Source of the DNA: Prolixibacteraceae bacterium UBA6029
GTDB lineage: Bacteria; Bacteroidota; Bacteroidia; Bacteroidales; Prolixibacteraceae
Assembly (NCBI GenBank): GCA_002429385.1
Contig: DIZL01000041.1
Span: 1-22,966 of the forward strand
Length of the DNA stretch: 22,966 nucleotides
Direction: 5' to 3'
The notes below the pieces were generated by a model. It saw nothing but the letters and a program-made list of their open reading frames with translations, was not told the origin of the DNA and made no database searches. This document shows positions 15,998 to 22,966 of the stretch, piece by piece; the first letter of the stretch is position 1; each line of letters opens with the position of its first letter. The position numbers and the translations under genes were made by a program.

Positions 15998-16444
15998 ATG
16001 GCTGGCTACCGTCAAATTCTTTATCATCTGACATTTCATACCAAGAATAGTGAGAAGGTGTTACTTAACTCCGGAAATAACGAGCTATTCAAATACATCT
16101 GGGGCATACTGAAAAACAACAATTGTAAGCTTTTCCGAATTAATGGAATTGAAGATCATATCCATATTGTTTGCGAGCTGCACCCTTCAATTGCTTTAGC
16201 CAATTTGATCAAAGACATCAAGGTATCGGGTTCAAAATGGATCAAGGGAAATCACATCTACCCCAAATTTACAAATTGGGCAGAAGGCTATGGCGCTTTT
16301 ACCCTATCAATCAGGGAAAAGGATAGGATTGTCAAATATGTCATGAATCAGCAGGAACACCATAAGACGGAAAGCTTTAGGGAGGAGTTTATCAGGTTAT
16401 TAAAGGAAAATGGTATTGAATTCAACGAAAAGTATTTGTTATAA
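15998..16444 (+). CDS. Y1 (HUH) transposase, IS200/REP-associated type
   Basis: 148 residues, full length for the Y1_Tnp family. The HUH metal motif is H54-I-H56 (EDHIHIV) and the catalytic tyrosine is Y114 in KYVMNQQEHHK, with Q118 as the likely third metal ligand. The N terminus YRQILYHLTFHTKNS forms the usual first strand, so it appears intact. Enzymes of this class cut and join single-stranded DNA at hairpins through a phosphotyrosine link. No TnpB or accessory gene is adjacent. The gene sits inside a matched pair of 86-bp inverted hairpin units with more copies to the left, which favours a REP-associated tyrosine transposase (RAYT-like) over a free IS200, whose ends are short subterminal hairpins not in inverted-repeat form. 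Confidence 0.9.
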   Translation: MAGYRQILYHLTFHTKNSEKVLLNSGNNELFKYIWGILKNNNCKLFRINGIEDHIHIVCELHPSIALANLIKDIKVSGSKWIKGNHIYPKFTNWAEGYGAFTLSIREKDRIVKYVMNQQEHHKTESFREEFIRLLKENGIEFNEKYLL

Positions 16445-16453
16445 ATTGCGGTA

Positions 16454-16539
16454 CAACCCGCTTCGGGGTTGCCAGCTATCAGCATTCTCTTAACCCTCCG
16501 GCGTTGCCGGGGGTCACCAACATTCAACTCCTTCGGAGT
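16454..16539 (-). repeat. Three-hairpin unit 4: right inverted arm of the transposase
   Basis: Reverse complement of the left arm, starting 10 bp after the transposase stop. The second hairpin has CGGC-aac-GCCG where the left arm has CAGC-aaa-GCTG, a compensatory pair change that preserves the stem. The rest of the gap 16540-16666 shows nothing further. Confidence 0.8.
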
Positions 16540-16666
16540 ATGGGGAGTTTCTGCGCCGAAGAATCCAATCATCCGCATCGATTTCTCATTTCAAGCCCTT
16601 AAAATCTCCATTTTCCAGTCCTCCGGAATAGCTTATGCTCTCTAACGGATAATATTCAGGGCGTAA

Positions 16667-16855
16667 CACTTTCATACCTCTTTCATACCTCTTTCATACC
16701 TCTTTCAGAACAAATTCGAAACAAATTCGAATCAAATTCGAAACAAATTCGACACAAATTCGAACTGATACGAATTTGTTACGTATTTGTTTCGAATTTG
16801 TTTCGAATTTGTTCTGAAAGAGGTATGAAAGAGGTATGAAAGAGATATGACAGTG
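16667..16855. repeat. Giant hairpin made of 11-bp iterated units
   Basis: Left arm 16667-16731 and right arm 16791-16855 pair at 63 of 65 positions. Each arm consists of 11-bp units: CTCTTTCATAC-type (three in the left arm) and AACAAATTCGA-type. The CAAATTCG unit occurs five times in the left half (to 16762) and four times, as CGAATTTG or variant, in the right half, around a centre AACTGATA (16763-16770). No good ORF uses it. The remaining gap to 17048 holds only a -7 box for holB. Confidence 0.85.
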
Positions 16856-17019
16856 GTACAAGTGGAATACAACGATTTCCCTGCGATGGTCCCATTGATT
16901 CAAAGGCTTAGGGACTGGACAGGCACTCGGAAAACCAGAATCAACGCCTTAATTGATATATTCTAACAGTTTCTGGCCACGATATTGAGGTCAACTGTGG
17001 TTTTCGGGTCAGGAATTGT

Positions 17020-17027
17020 TATTTTTG
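17020..17027 (+). promoter_or_regulatory. -7 box for holB
   Basis: TATTTTTG (TAnnTTTG consensus), 21 bp upstream of the holB ATG. No clear -33 element. Confidence 0.4.
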
Positions 17028-17048
17028 AAACTTCACAATTGATTAGCT

Positions 17049-18173
17049 ATGTTTTTTAAAGATGTTATCGGACAAGACGCCACCAAACAGAGACTGATTC
17101 AGTCGGTTAAGGAAGAAAGAGTAAGCCATGCACAGCTTTTTGCCGGACCGGAAGGTTCAGGAAAACTGGCCCTTGCTATTGCTTATGCCCAGTTTGTAGC
17201 CTGTACCAACCGTCAGGAAAATGATTCTTGTGGCGAATGTCCCTCGTGCAAGAAGTACAGGAAGCTGATCCATCCCGATCTTCATTTTGTATTTCCGGTG
17301 ATCAAAACACCCAAATTCAAAGAGCCGGTCAGCGATAATTTCCTGGAAGACTGGCGCATGATGATCGGGAAGAACCCGTATTTCAATGCCGATCAATGGT
17401 TCGAACAGATAGGTGTCGAGAATGCACAGGGCTTGATTTATGCGCACCAGAGCGAGGAGATTATCCGTAAGCTCAACCTCAAATCGTACGAGTCGGAATA
17501 CAAGGTGATGATCATCTGGCTTCCGGAGAAAATGCATGTGGCCTGCGCCAACAAGCTGCTGAAGATGATTGAGGAACCACCGGTTAAGACCTTGTTTGTC
17601 CTGATCACCGAGGACGAGGAAGAAATCATCAGTACCATCCGTTCGAGATGCCAGCTCATCATCATTCCTCCCATTGATTCCGCATCACTTGAAAAGGCCA
17701 TTGTCGCACTTCCTGAGGCGGAGGGTTGCGACATCCGAAATATTGTTCACCTTGCGAGGGGAAATTACGGCAAAGCCCTGGAGTTGCTTCAGCCCGACGA
17801 TGAAACATCTTTTAACCTCGAACACTTTAAGGAACTGATGCGCAATTCGTACGGACGAAAATACAGTGAACTGTTCAAATGGGTGGACCAATTGGCAGGA
17901 ATAGGACGCGAAAAGCAAAAGATGATGCTGAATTATTTCCTCCTTATTCTGCGCGAAAACTTCATCTATAACCTTAAAAACAAGGAACTTTCGTTTATGA
18001 ACACCCAAGAGGAAGACTTTTCGAAACGCTTCTCTCCTTTCATCAACGAACAGAACATCATTGAATTAACCGAAGTCTTTGAGACGGCCTTCGCCCATAT
18101 CGGGATGAACGGAAATCCGAGGATCATCTTTACGGATGTAGCGTTTAAGGTTATTAAGCTGATCAGGAAATAG
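17049..18173 (+). CDS. holB: DNA polymerase III subunit delta'
   Basis: 374 residues. Clamp-loader subunit that, with delta and the DnaX subunits, opens the sliding clamp and loads it onto primed DNA. The N terminus FKDVIGQDATKQRL is typical of the RFC/DnaX AAA+ fold. A P-loop-like GPEGSGKL is at 33-40, and four zinc-binding cysteines are C52, C61, C64 and C67 (CGECPSC). The SRC motif that supplies the arginine finger is S199-R200-C201 (IRSRCQ). A C-terminal helical collar follows. The P-loop is better conserved than in E. coli delta', which cannot bind ATP, but Bacteroidota delta' proteins often look like this; a short DnaX is unlikely given the single intact Zn module and no C-terminal tau region. 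The U32 gene follows after 53 bp. Confidence 0.92.
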   Translation: MFFKDVIGQDATKQRLIQSVKEERVSHAQLFAGPEGSGKLALAIAYAQFVACTNRQENDSCGECPSCKKYRKLIHPDLHFVFPVIKTPKFKEPVSDNFLEDWRMMIGKNPYFNADQWFEQIGVENAQGLIYAHQSEEIIRKLNLKSYESEYKVMIIWLPEKMHVACANKLLKMIEEPPVKTLFVLITEDEEEIISTIRSRCQLIIIPPIDSASLEKAIVALPEAEGCDIRNIVHLARGNYGKALELLQPDDETSFNLEHFKELMRNSYGRKYSELFKWVDQLAGIGREKQKMMLNYFLLILRENFIYNLKNKELSFMNTQEEDFSKRFSPFINEQNIIELTEVFETAFAHIGMNGNPRIIFTDVAFKVIKLIRK

Positions 18174-18226
18174 AATCAGGAAACAGGAAAAGGGAGAACG
18201 GAAACAGGAAAAGGGAAAATGAAAAG
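18168..18226 (+). repeat. Polypurine repeat, copy A, spanning the holB stop
   Basis: Starts AAATAGAATCAGGA (stop TAG at 18171-18173), then GGAAACAGG, GGAAAAGGGA and GGAAACAGGAAAAGGGAAAA. It fills the whole gap to the next ATG and so supplies that gene's only upstream purine-rich, ribosome-binding-like sequence. Confidence 0.7.
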
Positions 18227-19483
18227 ATGAAAAGAGAAGATGTTGAGATTATGGCTCCGGTGGGTTCGTACGAATCGCTGATTGCAGCCATCCAGGCTGG
18301 AGCAGGATCGGTGTATTTTGGGGTGGAGCAACTAAACATGCGTGCGCGCTCGTCCAATAACTTCAGCATCGAAGATCTAAAGAAAATCACTGAAATAGCC
18401 CATTCAAAGGGAGTCAAGACCTATCTGACGGTGAATGTGGTTGTATTCGACACTGAGTTGGACCAGCTTCACGGGATTATCGATGCGGCCAAAGAGGCAG
18501 GAGTTTCAGCCATCATCGCCTCGGATATTTCAGCCATCATGTATGCCCGAAAGGTGGGCGTTGAGGTGCATATCTCCACCCAGGTAAATATCACCAATAT
18601 CGAGGCCGTAAGGTTCTACGCCCAGTTTGCCGATGTGGTGGTGCTTGCACGGGAGATGAATGTTGGACGTGTCTGGGAGATCTCACGCCAGATCAGCGAA
18701 CAACAGATCACGGGACCTTCCGGAAAGCTGGTCAGGTTGGAAATGTTTGTACACGGCGCCTTGTGCATGGCCGTTTCGGGTAAATGTTACCTGAGCCTGC
18801 ATGAGATGAATTCATCAGCCAACAGGGGCAGCTGCATGCAGTCGTGCCGCCGTTCGTATATTGTGACCGATAAGGAAACAGGCGCTGAGCTTGAAGTGGA
18901 TAACGAATATATCATGTCGCCTAAGGACCTCAAGACCATTGGGTTTCTGAATAAATTACTCGACGCGGGAGTGTCGGTCCTGAAGATCGAAGGCCGGGCG
19001 CGGTCACCTGAATACGTTCATACAGTGGTGGAATGTTACCGCGAAGCCGTTCAGGCTTATTTTGATGAAACGTTTACTCCTGAAAAGATTGCTGACTGGG
19101 ATGAGAGGCTGGCCAGTGTTTTTAACCGCGGCTTCTGGAATGGCTATTACCTGGGGCAACGCCTGGGCGAATGGAGCGGGAACTACGGTTCATTAGCCAC
19201 ACACCGCAAAGTTTATGTGGGTAAGGGACTTAACTATTTCTCGAAGCTGAAGGTGGCTGAGTTTAAGCTGGAGACAGGACCCCTGAAAGTTGGAGATGAA
19301 ATATACATAACAGGACCCACTACCGGCCTTGTAAAGAGCATCGTTCAAGAGATACAGATTGATAAGCTTTCTGTTGAAGAAGCGCCGAAAGGATCGTTTA
19401 TTTCCATTCCCATCGATACAAAAATCAGGAAATCGGACAAACTATATAAGATTGTGGAGGCGTCGGAGGTGAAACAACAATAG
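18227..19483 (+). CDS. Peptidase U32 family protein (probable tRNA/rRNA hydroxylase, TrhP-like)
   Basis: 418 residues, no signal peptide. The full U32 signature EMFVHGALCMAVSGKCYLS is at 172-190, followed by RGSCMQSCR, giving four cysteines C180, C187, C203 and C207 suited to an iron-sulphur cluster. A second conserved motif KIEGRARSPEYV is at 253-264, and the N-terminal half is TIM-barrel-like (MAPVGSYESLIAAIQAGA). Although named peptidases, characterised relatives (TrhP/YegQ, RlhA, UbiU/V) are oxygen-independent hydroxylases acting on tRNA U34, 23S rRNA or ubiquinone. Length and layout resemble TrhP-type proteins best, so tRNA wobble-uridine hydroxylation is the favoured role; the symbol is left open. 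It follows holB after 53 bp. Confidence 0.9.
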   Translation: MKREDVEIMAPVGSYESLIAAIQAGAGSVYFGVEQLNMRARSSNNFSIEDLKKITEIAHSKGVKTYLTVNVVVFDTELDQLHGIIDAAKEAGVSAIIASDISAIMYARKVGVEVHISTQVNITNIEAVRFYAQFADVVVLAREMNVGRVWEISRQISEQQITGPSGKLVRLEMFVHGALCMAVSGKCYLSLHEMNSSANRGSCMQSCRRSYIVTDKETGAELEVDNEYIMSPKDLKTIGFLNKLLDAGVSVLKIEGRARSPEYVHTVVECYREAVQAYFDETFTPEKIADWDERLASVFNRGFWNGYYLGQRLGEWSGNYGSLATHRKVYVGKGLNYFSKLKVAEFKLETGPLKVGDEIYITGPTTGLVKSIVQEIQIDKLSVEEAPKGSFISIPIDTKIRKSDKLYKIVEASEVKQQ

Positions 19484-19540
19484 GAATCAGGAAAAAGTCA
19501 TTGGGAAAAGGGAAAGGGGAAAAAGGAAAAGGGAAAGTTG
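19481..19540 (+). repeat. Polypurine repeat, copy B, starting at the U32 gene stop
   Basis: Begins with the stop codon itself, TAGGAATCAGGAAAAA, then GGGAAAAGGGAAAGGGG and AAAGGAAAAGGGAAA. Same organisation as the copies at the ends of holB and the DUF4153-like gene. Confidence 0.7.
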
Positions 19541-19621
19541 AATTGATACACCTGGAGGCATTGAAATACAATTCCATAGGTAGATTTACTACGCACTTTT
19601 ATAAGATTTTGATGAAAAGCC

Positions 19622-19652
19622 TTGAGAATAATTAGGAATAATTGTAAATTTG
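19622..19652 (+). promoter_or_regulatory. Bacteroidota-type promoter for the DUF433 gene
   Basis: TTG at 19622-19624 and TAAATTTG at 19645-19652 with 20 bp between, fitting the -33 / -7 (TAnnTTTG) pattern. The -7 box ends 10 bp before the ATG, which implies a nearly leaderless mRNA if this start and box are right. Confidence 0.55.
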
Positions 19653-19662
19653 GAATAAAAAT

Positions 19663-19896
19663 ATGATTGACTGGACATTGCATATTGAATCGGATCCGGA
19701 AAAGTTATTTGGCAAGCCAATTATTAAGAATACCCGGATACCTGTTGATTTAATCCTTGAGAAATTAGCAGTTGGGGATACAACCGAGAATTTAATTGAG
19801 GCTTATCCCCGGATTACGAAAGAGGATATAGCTGCTTGTCTTCTGTTTGCAGCAGATTCAATTAAAAACGAAGTAGTGATATCTAAAGCATCCTAA
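19663..19896 (+). CDS. DUF433 domain protein (orphan antitoxin-like)
   Basis: 77 residues covering a full DUF433 domain. The hallmark GKPIIKNTRIPVDLILEKLA (17-36) matches the family's GkPvikGTRipV pattern, with N in place of the usual G. A C-terminal YPRITKEDIAACLLFAA follows. DUF433 proteins have a winged-helix-like fold and are usually encoded just upstream of a DUF5615 (PIN-like) gene, as in VapBC-related toxin-antitoxin pairs. Here no partner follows: the 143 bp to the next gene carry no such ORF. It may be a solitary regulator or the survivor of a lost pair. Confidence 0.85.
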   Translation: MIDWTLHIESDPEKLFGKPIIKNTRIPVDLILEKLAVGDTTENLIEAYPRITKEDIAACLLFAADSIKNEVVISKAS

Positions 19897-19941
19897 AAAC
19901 TGCACATACACAGATTTAAACCTTGACATCATCCTTTCCAT

Positions 19942-19977
19942 AACCATCACAACTACTACAACAATGACAACACTTAA
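19942..19977 (+). repeat. 36-bp dispersed repeat, copy 2
   Basis: Second copy of the sequence at 12426-12461, here between the DUF433 gene and the 925-residue gene. Confidence 0.55.
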
Positions 19978-20013
19978 CTGTTCCATTTTAACCTAAAAGA
20001 CAAACAATCTTCT

Positions 20014-20021
20014 TATTTTTG
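20014..20021 (+). promoter_or_regulatory. -7 box for the 925-residue gene
   Basis: TATTTTTG (TAnnTTTG consensus) ending 18 bp before the ATG at 20040. No -33 match at normal spacing. Confidence 0.4.
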
Positions 20022-20039
20022 TGACAAATTTAATCCTTT

Positions 20040-22817
20040 ATGCGTAAAGTAATTGTTTATTTGGTCATTGTAATTCTGGTTGGAGCGGCAATCGTTCTGG
20101 GCATAAGGTATTTACCGCTTAAGGCTCCCAAACCTGTGATCCAGACCTTCTCGACAAAGCAGAATCCGGCCTTCAAGGCTGTTCCGCAAAAGAGTCCGCT
20201 GGTTATTGAAGTCAAGAACCAGGAAGGGTTTTTCAATGCGCTCAAGGGTGAGAATCCGGTCTTTTCTGAATTGAGAGGCATAAAGGAGATTGACGATCTG
20301 TTCAAAAGCATGAGCAAGTTCAGGGACTTTGTTGGAAATCATTCAGGAATCAAGAACCTTCTAACCGGCAAATCAATCATTGTGTCGGTTAATCCAACCG
20401 GAAAGAACCAGATCACCAATCTATACCTTGTCCAGCTGAATGACAAGAATGAATCGGCTACGGCTGCCGATGTGGTTTCGCGTGAGCTGGGTTCGGCCTA
20501 TACCATATTGCGGAAAAGCTATGACAACACGACTATTTACACTGCAAATTCACCTGAACTAAGTTTCCACTTTGCCTGTACCAATGACATTTTCATGGTC
20601 AGCGAAGATTTCATCCTGATTGAGGAGGCTATTCGTCATACCAATTCGCAAAACCTGCTTAGCAATCATGAGTTTACTGAAGTGTACAAAACGATTGAGG
20701 AAACTGCCCTGGCCAATATATTTATCAACCACCAGACCATCCACCAGGTATTAGCCCGCTTAGTAAGTCCCGAACTACGCAAAACAATCGGGCAGATTTC
20801 CTCCTATTCGAATTGGACGGGGCTTGATCTTTCGGCCAGCAAAGCCGGGCTTGATCTCAATGGCTATAGTGTCACCCGGGATTCAAGCGACAATTTTCTG
20901 AATGTTTTCAGAAATCAGGAAGCACAGAAGTTGACCATAGATAAGGTTATACCCGATAATGCCTCTTATTTTGTGGCCCTGAACATAAAGAACACTAAGA
21001 CTTTCATTGATTCGTACGAGACTTACCTTAGGGCTAAAGGTGATTTTTACCCCAGGGAAATGAGCCTGATGGATTTTAAAAAGAAAACCAATGCGGAAGC
21101 GGCCAAGTTGATTAAAGATCTCTGCGGAACACAATTTGCCGGGGTGTACACCAACATTAACAAGTCGAACCCCACCCAAAACCGCTTCTTCGTAGCTGAA
21201 CTGATCAATCGTTCAGATGCCATGGAACGACTCAGCAAAGCCGTTACCGAGTATAGCAAGTCGAACAGAACTGCCGAGAATCAATTGCATTCAGACTTTA
21301 CAGCCAGTGGTAGGAAGTCTTTTGACATCTGTCGGTTACCTATTGCCAATATGGCTGAATCGCTTTTCGGGAAAGCCTTTTCAGGAATAAATGCAGAATA
21401 TTTCGTTGTGTACGATAAGTACCTCATTTGTGGCGATAACCTTCCGGGACTGAAGAATTACCTGCAGAGCCTGGTTTCACAGAAAACGCTTGCAAAAGAT
21501 TCCACCTATCAGGCTTATGCCCGGACGTCAAAGATTAACTCTAACTTTTACCTGTATAGCCGGATTCCCAAAATACTCAGGTTGAAAGATGTCCTGTTAA
21601 AACCTGAAGTGGGAGACATGCTTTCGAAGAACGAAGATATCATCCGCAAATTCAGTACGTTTTCCTGGCAGTTTGCCGTTACGGATCACATGATTAAGAA
21701 CAGGATTAACCTGAAGTACGACCCGAATGTAAGGGAAGAACCCCAGGCCGTATGGCAGCTTAAACTCGAAACTCCGCTTGCCCGGACACCTAAACTGGGA
21801 CTAAACCATAAGGACCTGCCTAATCGTGAAGTCATCGTCTACGACAAACAGAATAATATTTCCCTGATCAATAAGGAAGGCCTTGTACTGTGGTCAATGA
21901 AAATTCCGGGGGAGATTATTTCGGAGATACATCAGATTGATATCTACCAGACGAAAAGGTTCCAGTACCTCTTCAATACCAAAACCCAGTTGTACCTGAT
22001 CGACCGCATGGGCAACAATGTGCGTAAATTCCCGGTTACCCTGAAATCAATCGCTTCAAACGGTGTGTCTGTTGCTGAATTCGGAAAGAATAAAGAATAC
22101 CGTTTCTTCATTGCCGGAGAAGATAAAAAGATCTATGCTTTTGACAGGGACGGGAAGCTGGTTCCCAAATGGAGTTTTGAAGGGACCGAAAGTGTAGTTA
22201 CCAAGCCCATCCTGCATTACGAAATCGACGGTAAAGACTATATCGTCATCACCGACAAGCAAAATACCTATTTTCTGGACCGGCAGGGCAAGAGCCGTAA
22301 TGTAGAACCCGCCCCGTTTGATCATTCATCGAATCAGCAGTACTTCGTAAACGATGGGAACCCACGATTGATTACTACTGATCCATTGGGTAAAATCCAT
22401 ATTCAGGGTTTCACAGGGCAGACTGAAATTAAAGACCTTGGCAGATTTAATGCAGGACATCGTTTTGCGGTTGTAGATCTGGATGGAAATGGTTCTTATG
22501 AATATTTGTTTGCAGAGGGTAAAAAACTATCTGTTTTTTCATCGGACGGCAAAAAACTATTTGACCATTCCTTCGCCGACGCTATTACAGAAACCCCATT
22601 TATTTGCTCCTTTGGCCCGGGAATCAATAAAATAGGCATAGTACTTGGGAATCAAAACAAAGTCTATCTGTTGGATAAAAACGGGGCTGTAATGCGAGGA
22701 TTCCCTTTGGACGGGAACACCAGTTTCATTCTTGGGAAGTTTAATGACTCAAACTCCTGGTATAACCTGATTGTTGGCGGTGAAGGCAATACGCTGGTGA
22801 ATTATAGGATAGAGTAA
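20040..22817 (+). CDS. Membrane-anchored protein of unknown function with C-terminal propeller-like half
   Basis: 925 residues. An N-terminal hydrophobic segment (about 4-22, no cleavage site seen) suggests an uncleaved anchor with the rest periplasmic. Residues about 30-590 form a mixed alpha/beta region with no motif I recognise; it loosely recalls DUF3352-type proteins, but I would not assign it. From about 595 to the end, repeated short blades of the form NREVIVYDKQNNISLINKEG, KKIYAFDRDGKLVP, NTYFLDRQGK, KLSVFSSDGKKLF and KVYLLDKNGAVMRGFPLDG indicate a PQQ/WD-like beta-propeller. One blade carries an FG-GAP-like calcium motif, DLDGNGSYEYLF (about 814-825). Such propellers usually mediate binding. 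It is monocistronic in appearance and the last gene in the window. Confidence 0.85.
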   Translation: MRKVIVYLVIVILVGAAIVLGIRYLPLKAPKPVIQTFSTKQNPAFKAVPQKSPLVIEVKNQEGFFNALKGENPVFSELRGIKEIDDLFKSMSKFRDFVGNHSGIKNLLTGKSIIVSVNPTGKNQITNLYLVQLNDKNESATAADVVSRELGSAYTILRKSYDNTTIYTANSPELSFHFACTNDIFMVSEDFILIEEAIRHTNSQNLLSNHEFTEVYKTIEETALANIFINHQTIHQVLARLVSPELRKTIGQISSYSNWTGLDLSASKAGLDLNGYSVTRDSSDNFLNVFRNQEAQKLTIDKVIPDNASYFVALNIKNTKTFIDSYETYLRAKGDFYPREMSLMDFKKKTNAEAAKLIKDLCGTQFAGVYTNINKSNPTQNRFFVAELINRSDAMERLSKAVTEYSKSNRTAENQLHSDFTASGRKSFDICRLPIANMAESLFGKAFSGINAEYFVVYDKYLICGDNLPGLKNYLQSLVSQKTLAKDSTYQAYARTSKINSNFYLYSRIPKILRLKDVLLKPEVGDMLSKNEDIIRKFSTFSWQFAVTDHMIKNRINLKYDPNVREEPQAVWQLKLETPLARTPKLGLNHKDLPNREVIVYDKQNNISLINKEGLVLWSMKIPGEIISEIHQIDIYQTKRFQYLFNTKTQLYLIDRMGNNVRKFPVTLKSIASNGVSVAEFGKNKEYRFFIAGEDKKIYAFDRDGKLVPKWSFEGTESVVTKPILHYEIDGKDYIVITDKQNTYFLDRQGKSRNVEPAPFDHSSNQQYFVNDGNPRLITTDPLGKIHIQGFTGQTEIKDLGRFNAGHRFAVVDLDGNGSYEYLFAEGKKLSVFSSDGKKLFDHSFADAITETPFICSFGPGINKIGIVLGNQNKVYLLDKNGAVMRGFPLDGNTSFILGKFNDSNSWYNLIVGGEGNTLVNYRIE

Positions 22818-22966
22818 ATTTTGATGATTGTCAGTTCGATAAATCGAAGCAGCAAAGCCTGATTGTTGATAGAAAGTGATTTCGTTCTATTGAAAGCTTA
22901 TTTTCTGATACTTAACAGCATTCACAGATATTCTTCACACACCACTATATAAAATATCCGATAATT

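Larger units (their letters stand above)
15807..16539 (+). mobile_element. Transposase bracketed by 86-bp inverted hairpin units
   Basis: Composite of left arm (15807-15892), transposase gene and right arm (16454-16539). The arms match at all but about 5 positions outside a variable 15-bp stretch. Whether the unit still moves as a whole or the enzyme moves only the hairpin units is not decided by the sequence; no target-site duplication was recognised. Confidence 0.65.

Noticed and set aside
16667..16855. CRISPR-like array
   Set aside because: The repeat units are 11 bp with no unique spacers, form one palindrome, and no cas gene is nearby.
16694..16903. 69-codon open frame on the - strand through the giant hairpin
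   Set aside because: Its periodic sequence is only the translation of the 11-bp repeat units; no domain and no independent start signal.
19897..20039. Possible remnant of a DUF5615-type partner downstream of the DUF433 gene
   Set aside because: No frame in this stretch gives a recognisable piece of such a protein; it contains the 36-bp dispersed repeat and a promoter box.
22835..22848. Small palindrome TTCGAT-AA-ATCGAA after the last gene
   Set aside because: Two-base loop and no T-run; too short to support a terminator call.

Overview
The window reads as chromosome of a Bacteroidota, most likely Bacteroidales/Marinilabiliales-like. The basis is a two-component regulator propeller (Reg_prop/Y_Y_Y) kinase, Tat-exported Gfo/Idh/MocA oxidoreductases, and TAnnTTTG-type -7 promoter boxes a short way upstream of several genes. 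The taxon is inferred from gene content, not from a marker-gene search.

Left part (1-9491, + strand): a compact signalling operon. Three membrane sensor histidine kinases follow each other: two with periplasmic TPR domains (251-2272 and 2275-4212) and one with a large beta-propeller sensor (4362-8060). Then come a single-domain receiver (8078-8446) and a receiver fused to a class III nucleotide cyclase (8451-9491). The three kinases carry almost the same ~258-residue transmitter behind unrelated sensors. Two 3'-terminal stubs of further kinases of this type remain at 22-165 and 4242-4349. No DNA-binding output domain is encoded, so the natural reading is several periplasmic inputs converging through one type of transmitter on receiver proteins, with a cyclic nucleotide (probably cAMP) as output.

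Middle (9534-15462, - strand): a C_GCAxxG_C_C family cysteine protein, phosphoglycerate kinase (pgk) with a clear rho-independent terminator, two Tat-signal Gfo/Idh/MocA oxidoreductases, and a polytopic DUF4153-like membrane protein. The gaps hold polypurine/polypyrimidine repeats and an 11-bp tandem repeat.

15540-17048: a repeat-rich island. A Y1 (HUH) IS200/REP-associated-type transposase lies between inverted 86-bp, three-hairpin units that belong to an alternating-orientation array resembling enterobacterial BIMEs. About 130 bp further on is a ~190-bp giant hairpin built from 11-bp iterated units.

Right part (17049-22817, + strand): DNA polymerase III delta' subunit (holB), a U32-family protein, an orphan DUF433 protein and a 925-residue membrane-anchored protein of unknown function with a C-terminal propeller-like half. 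Polypurine repeats begin exactly at the stop codons of holB, the U32 gene and the DUF4153-like gene. The most unusual items are the shared-transmitter kinase array with cyclase output, the hairpin-unit array around the transposase (with compensatory base changes), the 11-bp-periodic giant palindrome and the stop-codon-anchored polypurine repeats.
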